A stretch of DNA of 64,000 nt, taken from Halichondria panicea. Lineage: Eukaryota > Porifera > Demospongiae > Suberitida > Halichondriidae. The notes beneath the pieces are model-generated. The model was not told the origin of the DNA. It was given only the letters and a program-made list of their open reading frames with translations, and did not search any database. The stretch's first letter is position 1; each line of letters begins with the position of its first letter. The stretch covers positions 372,001 through 436,000 of the forward strand of contig NC_087382.1 in NCBI RefSeq assembly GCF_963675165.1, written 5' to 3'. Below, piece by piece: positions 45,220 through 56,969 of this stretch. The position numbers were made by a program, and so were the translations under genes.

Positions 45220-47396
45220 ACACACGTTAATATTACATGAACAAACAGCACATAAATTATAGCTATTATACTTATCAAATCTGTCCTTTTCTCAATGCTC
45301 GTTTTTATACTACGTGTATCAGTTTCACTTTGTGTTGTTATTGGAAAAGATATAGTGTGTGAAATTCTTATATAATGGATACGGAAACCTGATCTTAGAC
45401 ACTATTATGCAAGTAGATCAACCTATTACATTGTAGTATTAATGTATTTCCTTGCCAATCACATGCATGGGTTAATGAGTATATCAATGGCGATTTCCTA
45501 ATTGTCACTGTAGTTATTTCTGAACATATCAAACGGGATGTTGACATGCCACAGTGCTATAGTGTACTGCATGATACATACTGGGACAGATTTATCAGTT
45601 GTGAAGTTGTTGTGTCTTGAAAAAAGAGATTTGTTCATTGTATTGAAACTAAGTCTAGAGCAGCCCTATAACAATCTGTGGCATTGCAGGCATACCAACA
45701 CAACCACCAACATATGGACAAACATAATTACTTTGCTGTTGCTTTCATTGACATTATGATCAGGACTAACGAACCTTTGCTAATGTTTTCTAGGATTTCG
45801 GGATAGTGGCCTAGACTATACAGCAGTCAAACTCTCACTAATAACAGGGTAAGCTTAGTGCATGATGAGCAGTCATGTCTTTAATCGTTGTTTGTTGTAT
45901 CATTATTTTGTAACATACTGAGAATCTATAATTAGTACCTCATTGCTATCAGATGTACTCTGACTAGTATACCTGTGCACCGATCTGACTAACACATCCT
46001 GTATTTGTAGTCACTTCCAGTTCATTGTGGTTGCTAAGGTAATCCACTGTCATGCATAACTCTGTGGTCTGTGGTAAGACCTTTGGCTAGTCATAGGAAC
46101 TGATTTCAGTAACCCAATAGACCATCAATAGGTCACTGACAGCTGTTGTGGGATAACCAATTCAAGCTATGCAAGTACATCAATCAGCATTATAGAAATA
46201 GCACAATTTAATATGCTAAAATTTTTATCCACAACTTAAATAGTCGACCTACCGGTATTTAAGGGTTGTCGTTTGCAACACGACGTTTATAGCTATTATA
46301 TGATACTGATTCATGAACTATTAATCATAATTAATTTTTGCTCAGTGAGATTTTCTGCATGGGAGAACACACTGCTAACACGATGACGTATAGGGATGTA
46401 CACTATTAACGGTTAAACCGTCACTCCCCATGCATGCACATGTGCTTTCACAGCAAAAACACATGTTATATGAGATGCATCAACGTATTTTAGTGTTAAA
46501 AATGACAGAAATATATGTCATTTCTACATGAAATTTCAAAAGATGTTGACATGTTTTATGTTACTGTAACGAATGTGTTTTTACCGTGTTGATATTGTCT
46601 ACCACAAGATCAGACGATGCATTTGGCTACTCGTGTCAACTTTGATCTACGGGTAACAATTACCGGTATGTAGAAGTTTAAGTATTTTGCATTTCCTGTC
46701 AATGACTACTAAGAAAATGTCCAACACCAGAAAAATTGTATTCATATAATTATTATTATTGATCCCCCCACAAAGAAAGAGGGTATGCATGTCTCAACCT
46801 TGCCATAGCTAGCTAGGTACGTGTGTTGTTCAGTCTGGTCTCTGCTACCCTATTGTCAATGTAGTCTGGGGGCCAATAAAATGTGCAATAAACAATGTTT
46901 GCTGTATTAATTTCAATAGTCTTACAACATGTTGGGATGCATGAGCACATTAATTTTACCTGTATGGATCTGCACTAGATCTAGTATTAATTGAAGATTT
47001 AAAGTTTCATGTGTTGCATAATCCTCTGGAGCCGCCCCCACATCACAGACAAAAATTAATTATAAGGTCAAAGTTCATGGACATATTCCTGTCTTTAGGC
47101 TCCTTGTACATAGACGGGCACGCCCATCTAGTAGTTACACTGAAGAATCAAAGTATAGCTAGCTCTTGGACATGCTGTTTGTCTGCCACTAATCTATACT
47201 AGTAATTCCCAGGCTGAAGACAGTCATCAGAAAAGGTGGGGCTCTTAGTGTGGTTTGCAGAGGAAGGGGGACTCCAGCCCCCAAAGCCCTGCCCCCTCCC
47301 TACGCCCTGCATGGATGTGCATACACAATTTATGATAATTGCACACACTGAACAACGTACCTTTTTTCATCATAACAATGCCATGCCACAGAAAAG
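45220..47396. other. Intergenic, end of duplication
   Basis: Homology to copy A runs to about 46,141 with increasing divergence. Beyond that I see AT-rich DNA, a lone TAGTCTGGGGGCCA at 46,865 resembling the element end at 51,179, and no gene up to the Death-kinase-kelch start. Confidence 0.5.
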
Positions 47397-50300
47397 ATGT
47401 CTGACTATCTCACAATAGAAGATCTTAAGAAAGTGTACTTGGTCACGTTTGATGCTCGAGTTAAGTGGCGAAACATCTTGCTTGTTCTTGATGTATCCCC
47501 GGCTACTATCAACAACGTAGGTACGAAATGGCGTGACAATCCTGATGACTGCTACCGTGAGGGGCTATCAGAGTGGCTAACAGGTGGGGAGAGAAGCTGG
47601 GAAGATGTGATGGCGGCATTGTCTAGTCCTATTGTGGGCCACAGTGACATAGCTAGTACCATTGAGAGAGAACATGTACAGTCTACTGGTGCAAGCAATC
47701 CTACTGATGTGAAGTCAGAAGGTAAGCACTAAATAAAATGCACTGGAATGCACACATTGCTTGATTTTCTAGCTGCTATAATGTTCCTCACCCACTTTCC
47801 CCACATCTACATGTAATACACACAAAATATTCCACAGTTAACCAAAATCGCCAAAAAATCAATGGAGATTTAATAATTTTCCTGGACGAGCCACTCGGTA
47901 AAGGTGCATTTGGAGCAGTCTTCAAAAGCAGCTACAAGGGCGAGATTTGTGCAGTCAAAGTCCTGCTTCACGATGCTATGGAGATGCAGGCAAGTATTGC
48001 AGTCAGCAAAAGTGAAGATGCTACCGATGCAATTGATCGTGAGAGTGATTTTCTCAAATCGATCCAGCACCCAAACATTGTTCAGTTTTTATCGACTGCT
48101 AAGCATCCCAAATCAGGTGGTACAATCCTTGTTGTTGAGCTGATGGATTGCAATCTGAGATCTTATTTTTCTGGTCTTGATGAAGAGTCCCTAACTAGCG
48201 AATGTGAAATTAGCCTTTCCAAAGACATGGCTTGTGGTCTGGCCTACATTCACAGCAAGCAGATAATCCACCGTGACCTCTGTGGCGATAACATCTTGCT
48301 GAAGCTTACACTGCCAGTGCCTGTTGCAAAGATTTCCGATTTTGGTATGTCACGGCTATACGATCCCTCCAAGCTTAGCTCCACCCTCACAGCCATTGGT
48401 CAGCGTAGAGGGTATCTACCTCCCGAGGCATATCGATTGGAAGAGGAGAATTACGATAATAGCCTGGATGTGTTTTCCTTTGGGGTGATTGTGGCGCAGA
48501 TTGTTTGCAAGTTGGAGACGATCAAATCAGCCAAGGATCGATCATTCCATGTTGCCCAGATCCCTCACACACACAGGTTGAGGAAGCTTATCGATAATTG
48601 TTTGCAAGAAGACATGACAAGGAGACCATCTGCCAGGGACATCTGTGAGTCTATTTTGTGTTTACTCTTCCGAATAAGTAATATACATGAGTACGTGTTT
48701 ATTAATGTGATGTTGTAAGTATATATAATTATATCATCTCAGATGATTCACTGACAGGAAGCTCGGACCCAGTGGAGACAACAAAGAGGGAGTCAAAGGA
48801 CACTCAACCAGTCGAGAAGGTGTGTACATGATGTAGTGTGTGAATGAGATTACAACAATAGTTTTGTACTGTAACATGCCTGCCAACCTAGATTGTGCTT
48901 GAAAATTTTCTGCATGCTATTGAGACCAATTAAAAAATGTCTGCATGGTATGTAGAGCTGATGATGAAGACATAATTATTAGTAGTTTTTACTTTGTGCA
49001 CTTCCTGCCACCTATAGCTCATTGGATTCCAATAATTATTACTTCAAGTTTGCACCTATGTGCATGCATGCAGTATTTAAAAATCAAGCTTGTGCTTGAA
49101 ATTAGACCCCTTATATAGCTGTAATACCGGTAGTCTCGCAAGCCAGCCGTTACAATGTATCGTATGGCAAATTACACAGGAGCCTACTTGTGCAGCAGCT
49201 AGTGCTGTTGGATTGATAAGTGGTTGGTTAGTGGTTAGAGGACCGATGTGTGAAACCACATATTAATTAGATTTGCCAAATCTAGCTGTGCAGCTGTGCA
49301 GTTTCACAACTTACCAAACACTTCTCAGGCACTTAGATTGCCACTATATATTAGTGTATTAGGTCAACACAACTCTGTATACGGTCCGCGAGACTAGGAT
49401 ACCGGGAGGAGAGACCATTTTGAGGGATATTCCCGGTAAGACCGGGACAGTTGGCAGGTACTCAAGCCCCGGGCCCCAAAGCTCCCCACTGGATCCGCTA
49501 CCACTGGATTTGCCACTGGCACTGGTGGCCAGTAGTCTCATGGATCAGCCCCCTCCTAAGAAGGGGTCTGTCTTGAGGTCATTTCACAGTGGAATGTGCC
49601 AGACCAATGGAATGTAATCAATTCCTGATCTTACGCCCCCGCGTATTTGTTAATTGTACAAAACGTCAAGTGCAGGCATCTCTCTCTCTCTGAAGAAGGT
49701 GCTTCACATGTATGTATTTTGCCTGTGGTGCTAACTCTGTGCCCAAGGACCCCTGCTTGGCTTGCTTATGCTGCGTCTATGTATGAAGCGTTTACCATGC
49801 GTAATGCATGCATTAATGATTATCCAAATGCGTTGAGCAACGTGCAGTTCTTTATTGCCTCCTATAATATCACCTGACTAGAATAAGTCAATCTGATTGA
49901 GCTGCTGGAATTCCAGCATGTGCAACAAAACACATCAAGAGTGCTCAGACCCCTTCTTAGGAGGGGGCTGGTCCATGAGACTAGGTGGCCAGTAGGCTTG
50001 TCAGTGGAATGACGATACATTTGCACTGTCTGTAGACAAGTAGCACTTTCTTGAATCGGCCATCGCTTTTACAGAAAATTTATTGATAAGCATATTCATT
50101 GCATAGCTATAGCAACAGTGACGTCAAACAGTAGTTATAAGCATATTCATTGATGAAGCATGCATGACAGTATAGCCTCGATTCCAGGCCGCTCTCAATT
50201 GAGAAAGACGACCTGGTATACACTGTCTGCGCATGCGTTAATTGCCCCTAAGAATCTCGGGGGTCGAGATATCTTTAACAGTAAATTATTGTATATTTTA

Positions 50301-53300
50301 CAATGATTTCACTGCACAAATCATAACAAAATAACACAGATACTTGCAACATTTATATGGCCTAGACTAGTGACTAGTTTTGTTACCTCTTTTCTTTCTT
50401 GTTGTGATTGCTTCTACTTCTCTTCTGCTCTTGCTCTATAGCGTCTCCAATTGAACGCTAGGTCGACTCATAGCGTTCAATTGGAGACGGATCGGCCTGG
50501 GAACGAGGCTACTCTTGCTCACGCTCTCTCCAGTGTTGAAAAGTTAGGTTTTGTCTTCTTTTGTACTGTGGTAGAGTGGTGGGCGTTTTCTGTCAGTACC
50601 GACCAGCTCTGGTAAGTCTACTTGCTTCCAGACGCTTGTTTGATGCCATCTCAATAAGATCAGTGCTCCTCGTATGAGCCTAGAGTTGTGATGGTGATTT
50701 CTCTCTCTAGCTAGCTAGCTCTTGACACTAAAAGTTTAATCAACCACATGGGTGATCATAGTACAAAAGGCTAATTGATAAATTACAAAGAGTTTTACTA
50801 ACAAATTTTAGCGGGTAATTTTCGTGGGGTAAAATATTCATTATTTTCGTGGGCAGGCTGACCTCCACGAAATTTTAACGTAGGCGTGGCTTATCGGAAC
50901 GTAGGAATGCCGTGCAGCCACGAGACTAAACGAAATTTTTACTCACGAATACCACCGTTTCTCGGGTTGAACGAATTTTTTACCCGAAACTTACCCGTTA
51001 TACGGTATTGAATCCACCCACGCGCAAACGGTGGTTACCAGGCCCTCTAGTGAGAGGGGCTTGGATCGAGGCTATAGCATGACAGGAAATAGCTCTAAAC
51101 ATATAGTCTGCAGTTGAACTATGGCCAGTTATCAGTGTAGTGATATATTAAACATTCGTTTGACTTTGCCTATAATATTAGTCTGGGGGCCAGACCTTTT
51201 CTCAGAGGGGGGAGGGGGAAGAGAGAAAGAGGTCTGGAGACTCTTGCAGCACTTCTAGAGCACACGGAAATGTTGCAAGAGTCTCCAGACCTAATCCTAG
51301 CTCTCTAGATTTTGCCCGAGCTATTAGGTCTATAGCCCCCAGACTACAATACAGTAGACTCTCTTTAATCCGGTCACCCTTGGGACCATGCAGCTTGGCC
51401 GGAATAGCGAGGTGGCTGCAGCTCAGGAAATAGCCGCGGCTTAAAAACGACCTTACCTCGAATGTAATGACTACTTTTGCGGTTCTTGTCTCGAGGATAA
51501 TATAGGATAATTAATTATTTTGTTCTCTATTTAAGTGTAATTCAATTTTATTTGCTAAACCACACCCAAAACGTCATATCCGGCCGTAATACACGTATAA
51601 AATTACATTGAAAGCAGCCCTGTTTGGGACAGCCAGCACTGGCCGGTAACTAGACTCGCCAGCCAGCCCTTCCTCGGGGTAAGGGACTGGTGGATTGCCT
51701 ATCTGAGAGTTGTGCCGTTACCTGAATCTGGGTAATGACCAATCAGAGTGCAGTATCAATGTCATGTGACATTCTTACGCCCACAGTATTGCTTAGTTAA
51801 TTTCTTTGTGGTAGAATGCATGATAATAACAAAATAATGGATGGGCAAGACTGTGCTAGTGCAAGATTAAGCGACCAAGCAGAGCTTATCAATCAAGCTG
51901 CAATTGAGACAAATCCTCCAGTGACTTTAGTATGTAAATGATTTGCACCACTTGTCTTACATTGGAGAAAATCTTTCTTTTCTGGGGATGGAAAGGGCTT
52001 GACAGTAGCCTTCTACCACCAGTCTCAATGTTTCTTGGTTTCTCTGCCACAAACTAAGCAAGGGGAGCTTATTTGTAATTGTGTAGCTATTTGCAACCCA
52101 CGCATATCAGACATTACAAACCACATGATGATGTCATACATGATGTCATGCAACTCATTAAAATTCCACCGGCACAACTCTCAGATAGGCAATCCGCCAG
52201 TCCCTTACCCCGAGGAAGGGCTGGCTGGCGAGTCTAGCCGGTAACCAGAATAGCGAGTGGCCGTACTTCAGGGTGAGTTTTGTGCAGTAAACATAATTAT
52301 AGCTAGCATTCCGTGCCAAGCCAAATGGCCGGTATATCGAGGTGGCCGTACTTCAGGGAGCCGGAATAGCGAGAGTCTACTGTATACCTATAATATAATA
52401 GATCAGTTGTATATGCATGGAATGTGCTGAGCTTGTAATTACCTTGTGACGTCACGGCTATAGATGCCGTCCGTCGTAGGCATTATACATTATAGATCTA
52501 TACACAAGTCATATAATTATTGTAGAATTCATGAATTGAGACTTTTACAGTGCGCATGCTAATGTGTCCCAGTAGAAACAATTTCTGCTGAATTTGCAGT
52601 TCTTTCATGTGCAAGTTTGTTGTAAGTCAAAGGAGCGTACGTTCAGTTCGATCTATATAGAGATAGAAGAAAGAGGCAATAATTATGACTGGACATATTA
52701 TATACATGTTCCAAGGGAAACATAAAGACAAGAGATAACCATCTCCTTTCATATAGACTTCCTATAGATCCAAGCAAGAGCTGAATGGCTAGCAGAAAGA
52801 TTTTTTCAAGCCAGGTTCTTGCGTCTCTAGGAAGTCTGCGGAAAGAAACAGTTAATTGTTTTGGTAAGCTCGCAAAATATTATTAATACTGCTTTTTTGT
52901 CTATATCTCTAGAACTGAACAATCTTTTAACTTGCAACAAAGACTAACGCGCACTTGGAGAACTGCAGATTCAGCAGAAATTGATAGCATGCACACAGTA
53001 CACAAATTTCAAGTCATAAATTTTGCATAGATCTAACGCCCACGCGACGGCGGCATCCATGCAGCCGTGACGTCATAACAATTAGCTTTTACAAGCTATT
53101 TATGTACTTTCCTTTAGCGAAAATGGTTGCTTGTTAATTCTCGTTTTGTTGTACATGTGGAATGTTCTACTAATAATATTCACGCCTCATTTCTAATTCA
53201 ACGATCTCCAGCAATGTTCCCTATACACAGGGGACAGATAGAAATTGGCATGCATGCAGTCTGAGAGCTATAATATAGTTGATCCATTATAATTATTCAT

Positions 53301-54330
53301 GCTATATATATACTCTAGTATAGACTGGTGGGCGTCGCCTTAAGCTATTTAGAATACAAAACACTCGCTTATTATAGTAGACATGCACTATCCTAATTAT
53401 ATACGCTCATTCATTATTCAGGGTCCCCCTCCACTCACACTGAAATGGAGAAGAGGAATAGACATGCCAATCAAGATGAGTCGCTCGGTGCAAAGTGTTG
53501 TCATCGGTGACACAGTGTATGTTGGTGGAGGGTGGACAGACATTGATCGTGACAGGTGTACAGTGATGCAGCTCGAGCAAGATCAATGGACCATACTTCC
53601 AGAGTACACTGCCAGGTGCTTCGCTATGACATCACTCGCTAATCGACTAGTGCTGGTGGGAGGACATGATCCAAGATACAACCAACCAACCAATCAACTT
53701 GCAGTGTTTAATTCAGGGAGATGGACTCACCCGTACCCACCAATGAGCATTGCTCGTTATTGCTCAACAGCTGTCTCTTTCAATAACAACATCATTGTAG
53801 CTGGTGGGTGGATTGTTGCAGGACGTATTTCTTCTGTGGAGGTATTGGACGTGGCATCAAGAAGATGGTACATTGCTCAGTCACTACCTAACGCACGAAA
53901 TGACATGAAATCAACTCTCATAGGAAACACCCTCTACCTAATGGGAGGGTGGGATCATACTGGAGCAACCAAGACAGTGTACCACGTCGACCTCAATGAA
54001 TTAATTGCAAAGGCCCTTTCCAACCTGGACACACGCACTCTCTGGCAGACCTTACAGGAAATACCACTCGAGTATTCAGCTCCTCTCAGTATTGGGAGGT
54101 CACTATTAGCCGTAGGTGGACGAGTGAATGACAGACGCAACCCAGTTTCAAGTTCATCAATTTTCCTCTACCAGCCTGACACCAGGAGGTGGGTGAAAGT
54201 GGGAGACCTGCTTACTGCACGATACCGCTGCACATGCTCAGTACTTCCTAGTGGAGAGGTCATTGTAGCCGGAGGACAGATAAAATTTATTGATGATTAC
54301 ATCCAAACTGTGGACATCTCTTTTCTATAA
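47397..54330 (+). CDS. Death domain-protein kinase-kelch fusion protein
   Basis: Exons 47,397-47,721, 47,838-48,644, 48,743-48,819 and 53,422-54,330 (stop) join in phase (1, 1, 0) to 705 residues. Residues 5-90 look like a Death domain (KWRNILLVLDVS...EWLTGGERSWEDVMAAL). Residues 118-376 are a kinase: GKGAFG (129-134), AVK with Lys149, Glu177, HRD 253-255 with Asn260, DFG 276-278 and GYLPPEAY, so catalytically complete; the group is TKL/tyrosine-kinase-like. A linker of 25 residues leads to six kelch repeats (404-705; GGG/VGG and W at the expected spacing), a full propeller. The Death domain suggests homotypic assembly and the propeller substrate binding. The last intron (4.6 kb) is packed with transposons. 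An alternative is that the kelch exon belongs to a second gene, but the phases fit and no convincing separate start is seen. Confidence 0.75.
49131..49396. mobile_element. TAG...CTA element with degenerate 9-bp TSD (266 bp)
   Basis: TAGTCTCGCAAGCC at the left, GGTCCGCGAGACTA at the right. Flanks TAATACCGG and GGATACCGG agree at 7 of 9. Lies in the last intron of the Death-kinase-kelch gene. Non-coding. Confidence 0.75.
49533..49983. mobile_element. TAG...CTA element with perfect 9-bp TSD (451 bp)
   Basis: Ends TAGTCTCATGGATCAGCCCC and its inverse (one mismatch region) form a TIR of about 38 bp. The direct repeat GGTGGCCAG flanks it at 49,524-49,532 and 49,984-49,992. Non-coding, in the same intron. 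Confidence 0.92.
50171..51076. mobile_element. TATAG...CTATA element with perfect 9-bp TSD (906 bp)
   Basis: Starts TATAGCCTCGATTCCAGGCC and ends GGATCGAGGCTATA. GCATGACAG flanks both sides (50,162-50,170; 51,077-51,085). The interior has no long frame and carries a second, 75-bp member at 50,437-50,511. Confidence 0.88.
50437..50511. mobile_element. 75-bp family member nested in the 906-bp element
   Basis: Begins TATAGCGTCTCCAATTGAAC, contains the inverse GTTCAATTGGAGACG, and ends GAACGAGGCTA. The direct repeat CTCTTGCTC flanks it perfectly (50,428-50,436; 50,512-50,520), so it inserted after the host element. Confidence 0.88.
51179..51346. mobile_element. Inverted-repeat element, TAGTCTGGGGGC ends
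   Basis: TAGTCTGGGGGCCAGACC at the left and GCCCCCAGACTA at the right, with an inner pair AGGTCTGGAGACTCTTGCA and its inverse. No clean 9-bp duplication: flanks CTATAATAT and CAATACAGT agree at about half the positions, and the right flank is occupied by the next element. Confidence 0.6.
51352..52382. mobile_element. Pogo/Tigger-like MITE with TA duplication
   Basis: Inverted ends CAGTAGACTCTC followed by related TTAATCCGG / CTATTCCGG, flanked by TA on both sides. This is the layout of Tc1/mariner-pogo elements. It is non-autonomous and carries the 586-bp element at 51,651-52,236 inside it. A partial relative lies at 54,412-54,604. Confidence 0.8.
51651..52236. mobile_element. TAG...CTA element nested in the pogo-like MITE (586 bp)
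   Basis: Ends TAGACTCGCCAGCCAGCCC and the inverse, with a TIR of about 70 bp reaching AGATAGGCAATCC. GCCGGTAAC flanks both sides perfectly (51,642-51,650; 52,237-52,245). An 81-codon frame inside (51,999-52,244) runs past the right end and is not a gene. Confidence 0.92.
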
Positions 54331-54411
54331 GTACTTATAATTATAGTTAATTGTTATGTTAATTTAGTTAGTTTCCTTGTTCATTGATGACTTAACAACG
54401 ATTGATATTTA

Positions 54412-54604
54412 CAGTAGACTCTCATTAATCTGGTCACTCTTGGGACCATGCAGCTTGGCTGAATAGCGAGGTGGCTGTATCTCAGGAAATAGCCGCGGCT
54501 TAAAAACGACCTTACCTCGAATCTAATGCTTTTGCGGTTCTTGTCTCGTTATAATTATGCTAAACCACACCCAAAACGTAAGAAAACTTGCCAGCACTGG
54601 CCAT
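54412..54604. mobile_element. Pogo/Tigger-like fragment
   Basis: CAGTAGACTCTCATTAATCT and the following ~190 bp match the left part of the element at 51,352 with internal deletions. The right end is missing. It begins about 80 bp after the Death-kinase-kelch stop codon and may lie in its 3' UTR. Confidence 0.75.
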
Positions 54605-55784
54605 AAATTACATGGATATGAAACGCCTCTAGATTACAGTGATTCCAGATAGTATCCGGAGTTTTGCTGGGAGAAGGATTGTCTCGCAGCTACCAGAAAA
54701 TGAAAGCTACTGGCAAGCAAAGAATCTGTTGTCACAAGAGTCTACGATTGAAAGCTGAAGTGACTATGATTGGCTTTAACTAGGTCTGTAAAGTAAGTTT
54801 TAGTTATGATTGTTCCAGTTAGAACGTTGTAGCTGATTTGTGGAGCTGAAAATGGCTATATTCACTCTTGTTTATTAAAAACATCGGCCGTACTCGGATC
54901 GCTGGCGCTGCCTTAAGTGTCAGTTGATCTGCTGTTTGAAAAGAATTACTGTGTTTATTTTTTGTGTAGTAGTTAGCCAGGTCATTGTCGATAGTAAAAC
55001 TCTGTCATTGGGGTCTGGAAGGCATTCTCTACATAGATTTTTCATTATAATGTCTTAAAAATGTCGTTCTTCGAACTTTTGTGATTCTGTGATTCTTTAC
55101 TCACTAATTTTGCAGCTATACCCGTCGTTTATCTAGTCTCTTACCCCTGACCAGTGTGGCATTCTTCTGTTGGCAGTGAAACAAAATAGAGGGTACACGT
55201 TGTTACGTACTGTCAGTTTCCATCAAACATTTTCTTGTTGCGAATCGTACACTTCAGTTACCACTCAACTTTGTATATACTCGAAGTTGTATTTTTTGAT
55301 GTAATGTGTGCATAGCATGTATGCGTATGCGTATACCCTATTTCCTACTACCATTGACTAATATTCGTGTTTAATTTTTCTTTTTGTAGTATTATGACCA
55401 AACTGACAATTCAACTGCCGAGTTTCAGCAATGCATAACTGTGATGTTATTCCGTTCCATCCGTCCACGATTCCAGAAGAGTCAGTGGGCGACTGTCATC
55501 TGTATCTGTGGAATTGTGCACTCAAAAACTAACTCCCCTCACCCCCTTTCAAATGTTCTGTTTGATGTATAGTGCTCATATTTTCTTGCTGCATTAATTA
55601 ATTGGAAGCTTTTGAATATAATATATCTACGTGTACCAAGTCTAACAGTGCATGGCCTTTTGAGATGAGATGATAGGAGACTATCAAGGTTTTCAACCTA
55701 TCCCTCAAGTCATAGTAGATTTAATTCCCCTAGGCCTTGTGCTTGTGCCTTTGTCCATTGCCCGGCCATGCACAGCTCGGTCTC
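54605..55784. other. Intergenic, nothing recognised
   Basis: No gene, array or inverted repeat could be supported in this stretch. Confidence 0.5.
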
Positions 55785-56031
55785 TAGCCTCGAGACCAGC
55801 CGTTCGTTATCTGAAAGAACGCCTGGTCAAGTTCCAATGTAGCACTCGTTCTAGCTGAGTCAGCGTTTTATAGCATCATAATGATATTCATTGGTAATAC
55901 ACCTTGGGCGGACCTTTGCGGGCAATTACCAGTCCAAGAAATTCCTGGACCATAGAACGAGTGCTACATTGGAACTTGACCAAGCGTTCTTTCAGATAAC
56001 CAACGGCTGGTCTCGAGGCTACTCGGTCTCA
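55785..56031. mobile_element. TAG...CTA element with perfect 9-bp TSD (247 bp)
   Basis: TAGCCTCGAGACCAGCCGTT at the left and its inverse at the right; the arms pair for about 75 bp (GTTCCAATGTAGCACTCGTT). CTCGGTCTC flanks both sides (55,776-55,784; 56,032-56,040). Non-coding. Confidence 0.93.
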
Positions 56032-56969
56032 GATATTAAGAGTAGCTAGCTAATGGAGGGGTGGGGTCACATGAAGAAAGTGCATCAAACACGGTGAACT
56101 TAGACAAACCCCTCTGGTTACATCCGAGGCAATCATCATCCAGCCCAAACGTCTGTTTAAGGAGGAGTTTCATATCCATGTGACTGACCTGAAAACCTGT
56201 ACTAATATTTGGGCGCATGCGCAGTCTGCAATTATTGTTTGTCGGTTAGCGAAAGAAGGCGTGTCTTTAATCGATAGAAACTACTGTTGTTCTCCGGCTC
56301 CGCTTGTACACTCAGTACTCGACTCACTGTTGTATCATTTTGTTGATCAGGAGGAAGCCTCTGGATTATTATCAGTGAGTGCAGACACCACTGTTTTATA
56401 CTGTAGATGAGTTTTTCCTTGTACATAATTTTGATTGCTTAAATCTTATTTCACACTCTACTAGTACGTTGCACATGTGTTGTAGTACTGTGTGTATTTA
56501 ATTAATTCGAAGTGGCTATTCGTCCGGCACTCAACATTACGCATGTGCATGACCTTTGTCCTTCGAGTTTGGCTCATAAACTATCAGTAGAGTTTCGCAA
56601 GCAGACTTACTTGTCCTAGAGGGAACGTTCTTTCCATACATAGCTACAATAACCCATAGGCATAGGTCCAAAGTTATAAGCTATAGGAAATACCCTCTCC
56701 AGCTATTGTTATACCCCTTTGAGTTTCATCAGTGGCCTGCCCGGGGAATCCTTAGCCTATATAATAGCGATATAATTACATACACTCACAATTTGACCAG
56801 GAAACCTTTTTTTTTCTTTAAAAGCACATAGGGAAAACTTATGAGTTAAGCATGACATTGGCGACAAAACCATTGCTTACATTTCGGACTTTTCGTTTTA
56901 AGAGACACACAACAAAAATTAAACCAAGAGAGGCATGAATCACATGTGCACATAATAGAGTTTTCAGCA
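56032..56969. other. Intergenic, unrecognised minus-strand frames
   Basis: Minus-strand frames at 56,036-56,218 and 56,232-56,426 (60 and 64 codons) have mixed composition but no recognisable family. Confidence 0.35.

Noticed and set aside
46865..46880. TAGTCTGGGGGCCA as an additional element end
   Set aside because: No inverted partner or flanking duplication within 2 kb.
51169..52396. Direct repeat CCTATAATAT at 51,169-51,178 and 52,387-52,396 as a duplication around a composite element
   Set aside because: AT-rich 10-mer in AT-rich DNA, and the right end would not be the inverse of the left end.
52784..52870. ATG with MASRKIFSSQVLASLGSL followed by a GTAAGC donor as a possible first exon of a separate kelch gene
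   Set aside because: It ends in phase 1 and would shift the kelch exon, which needs phase 0; exon 3 of the kinase gene fits instead.
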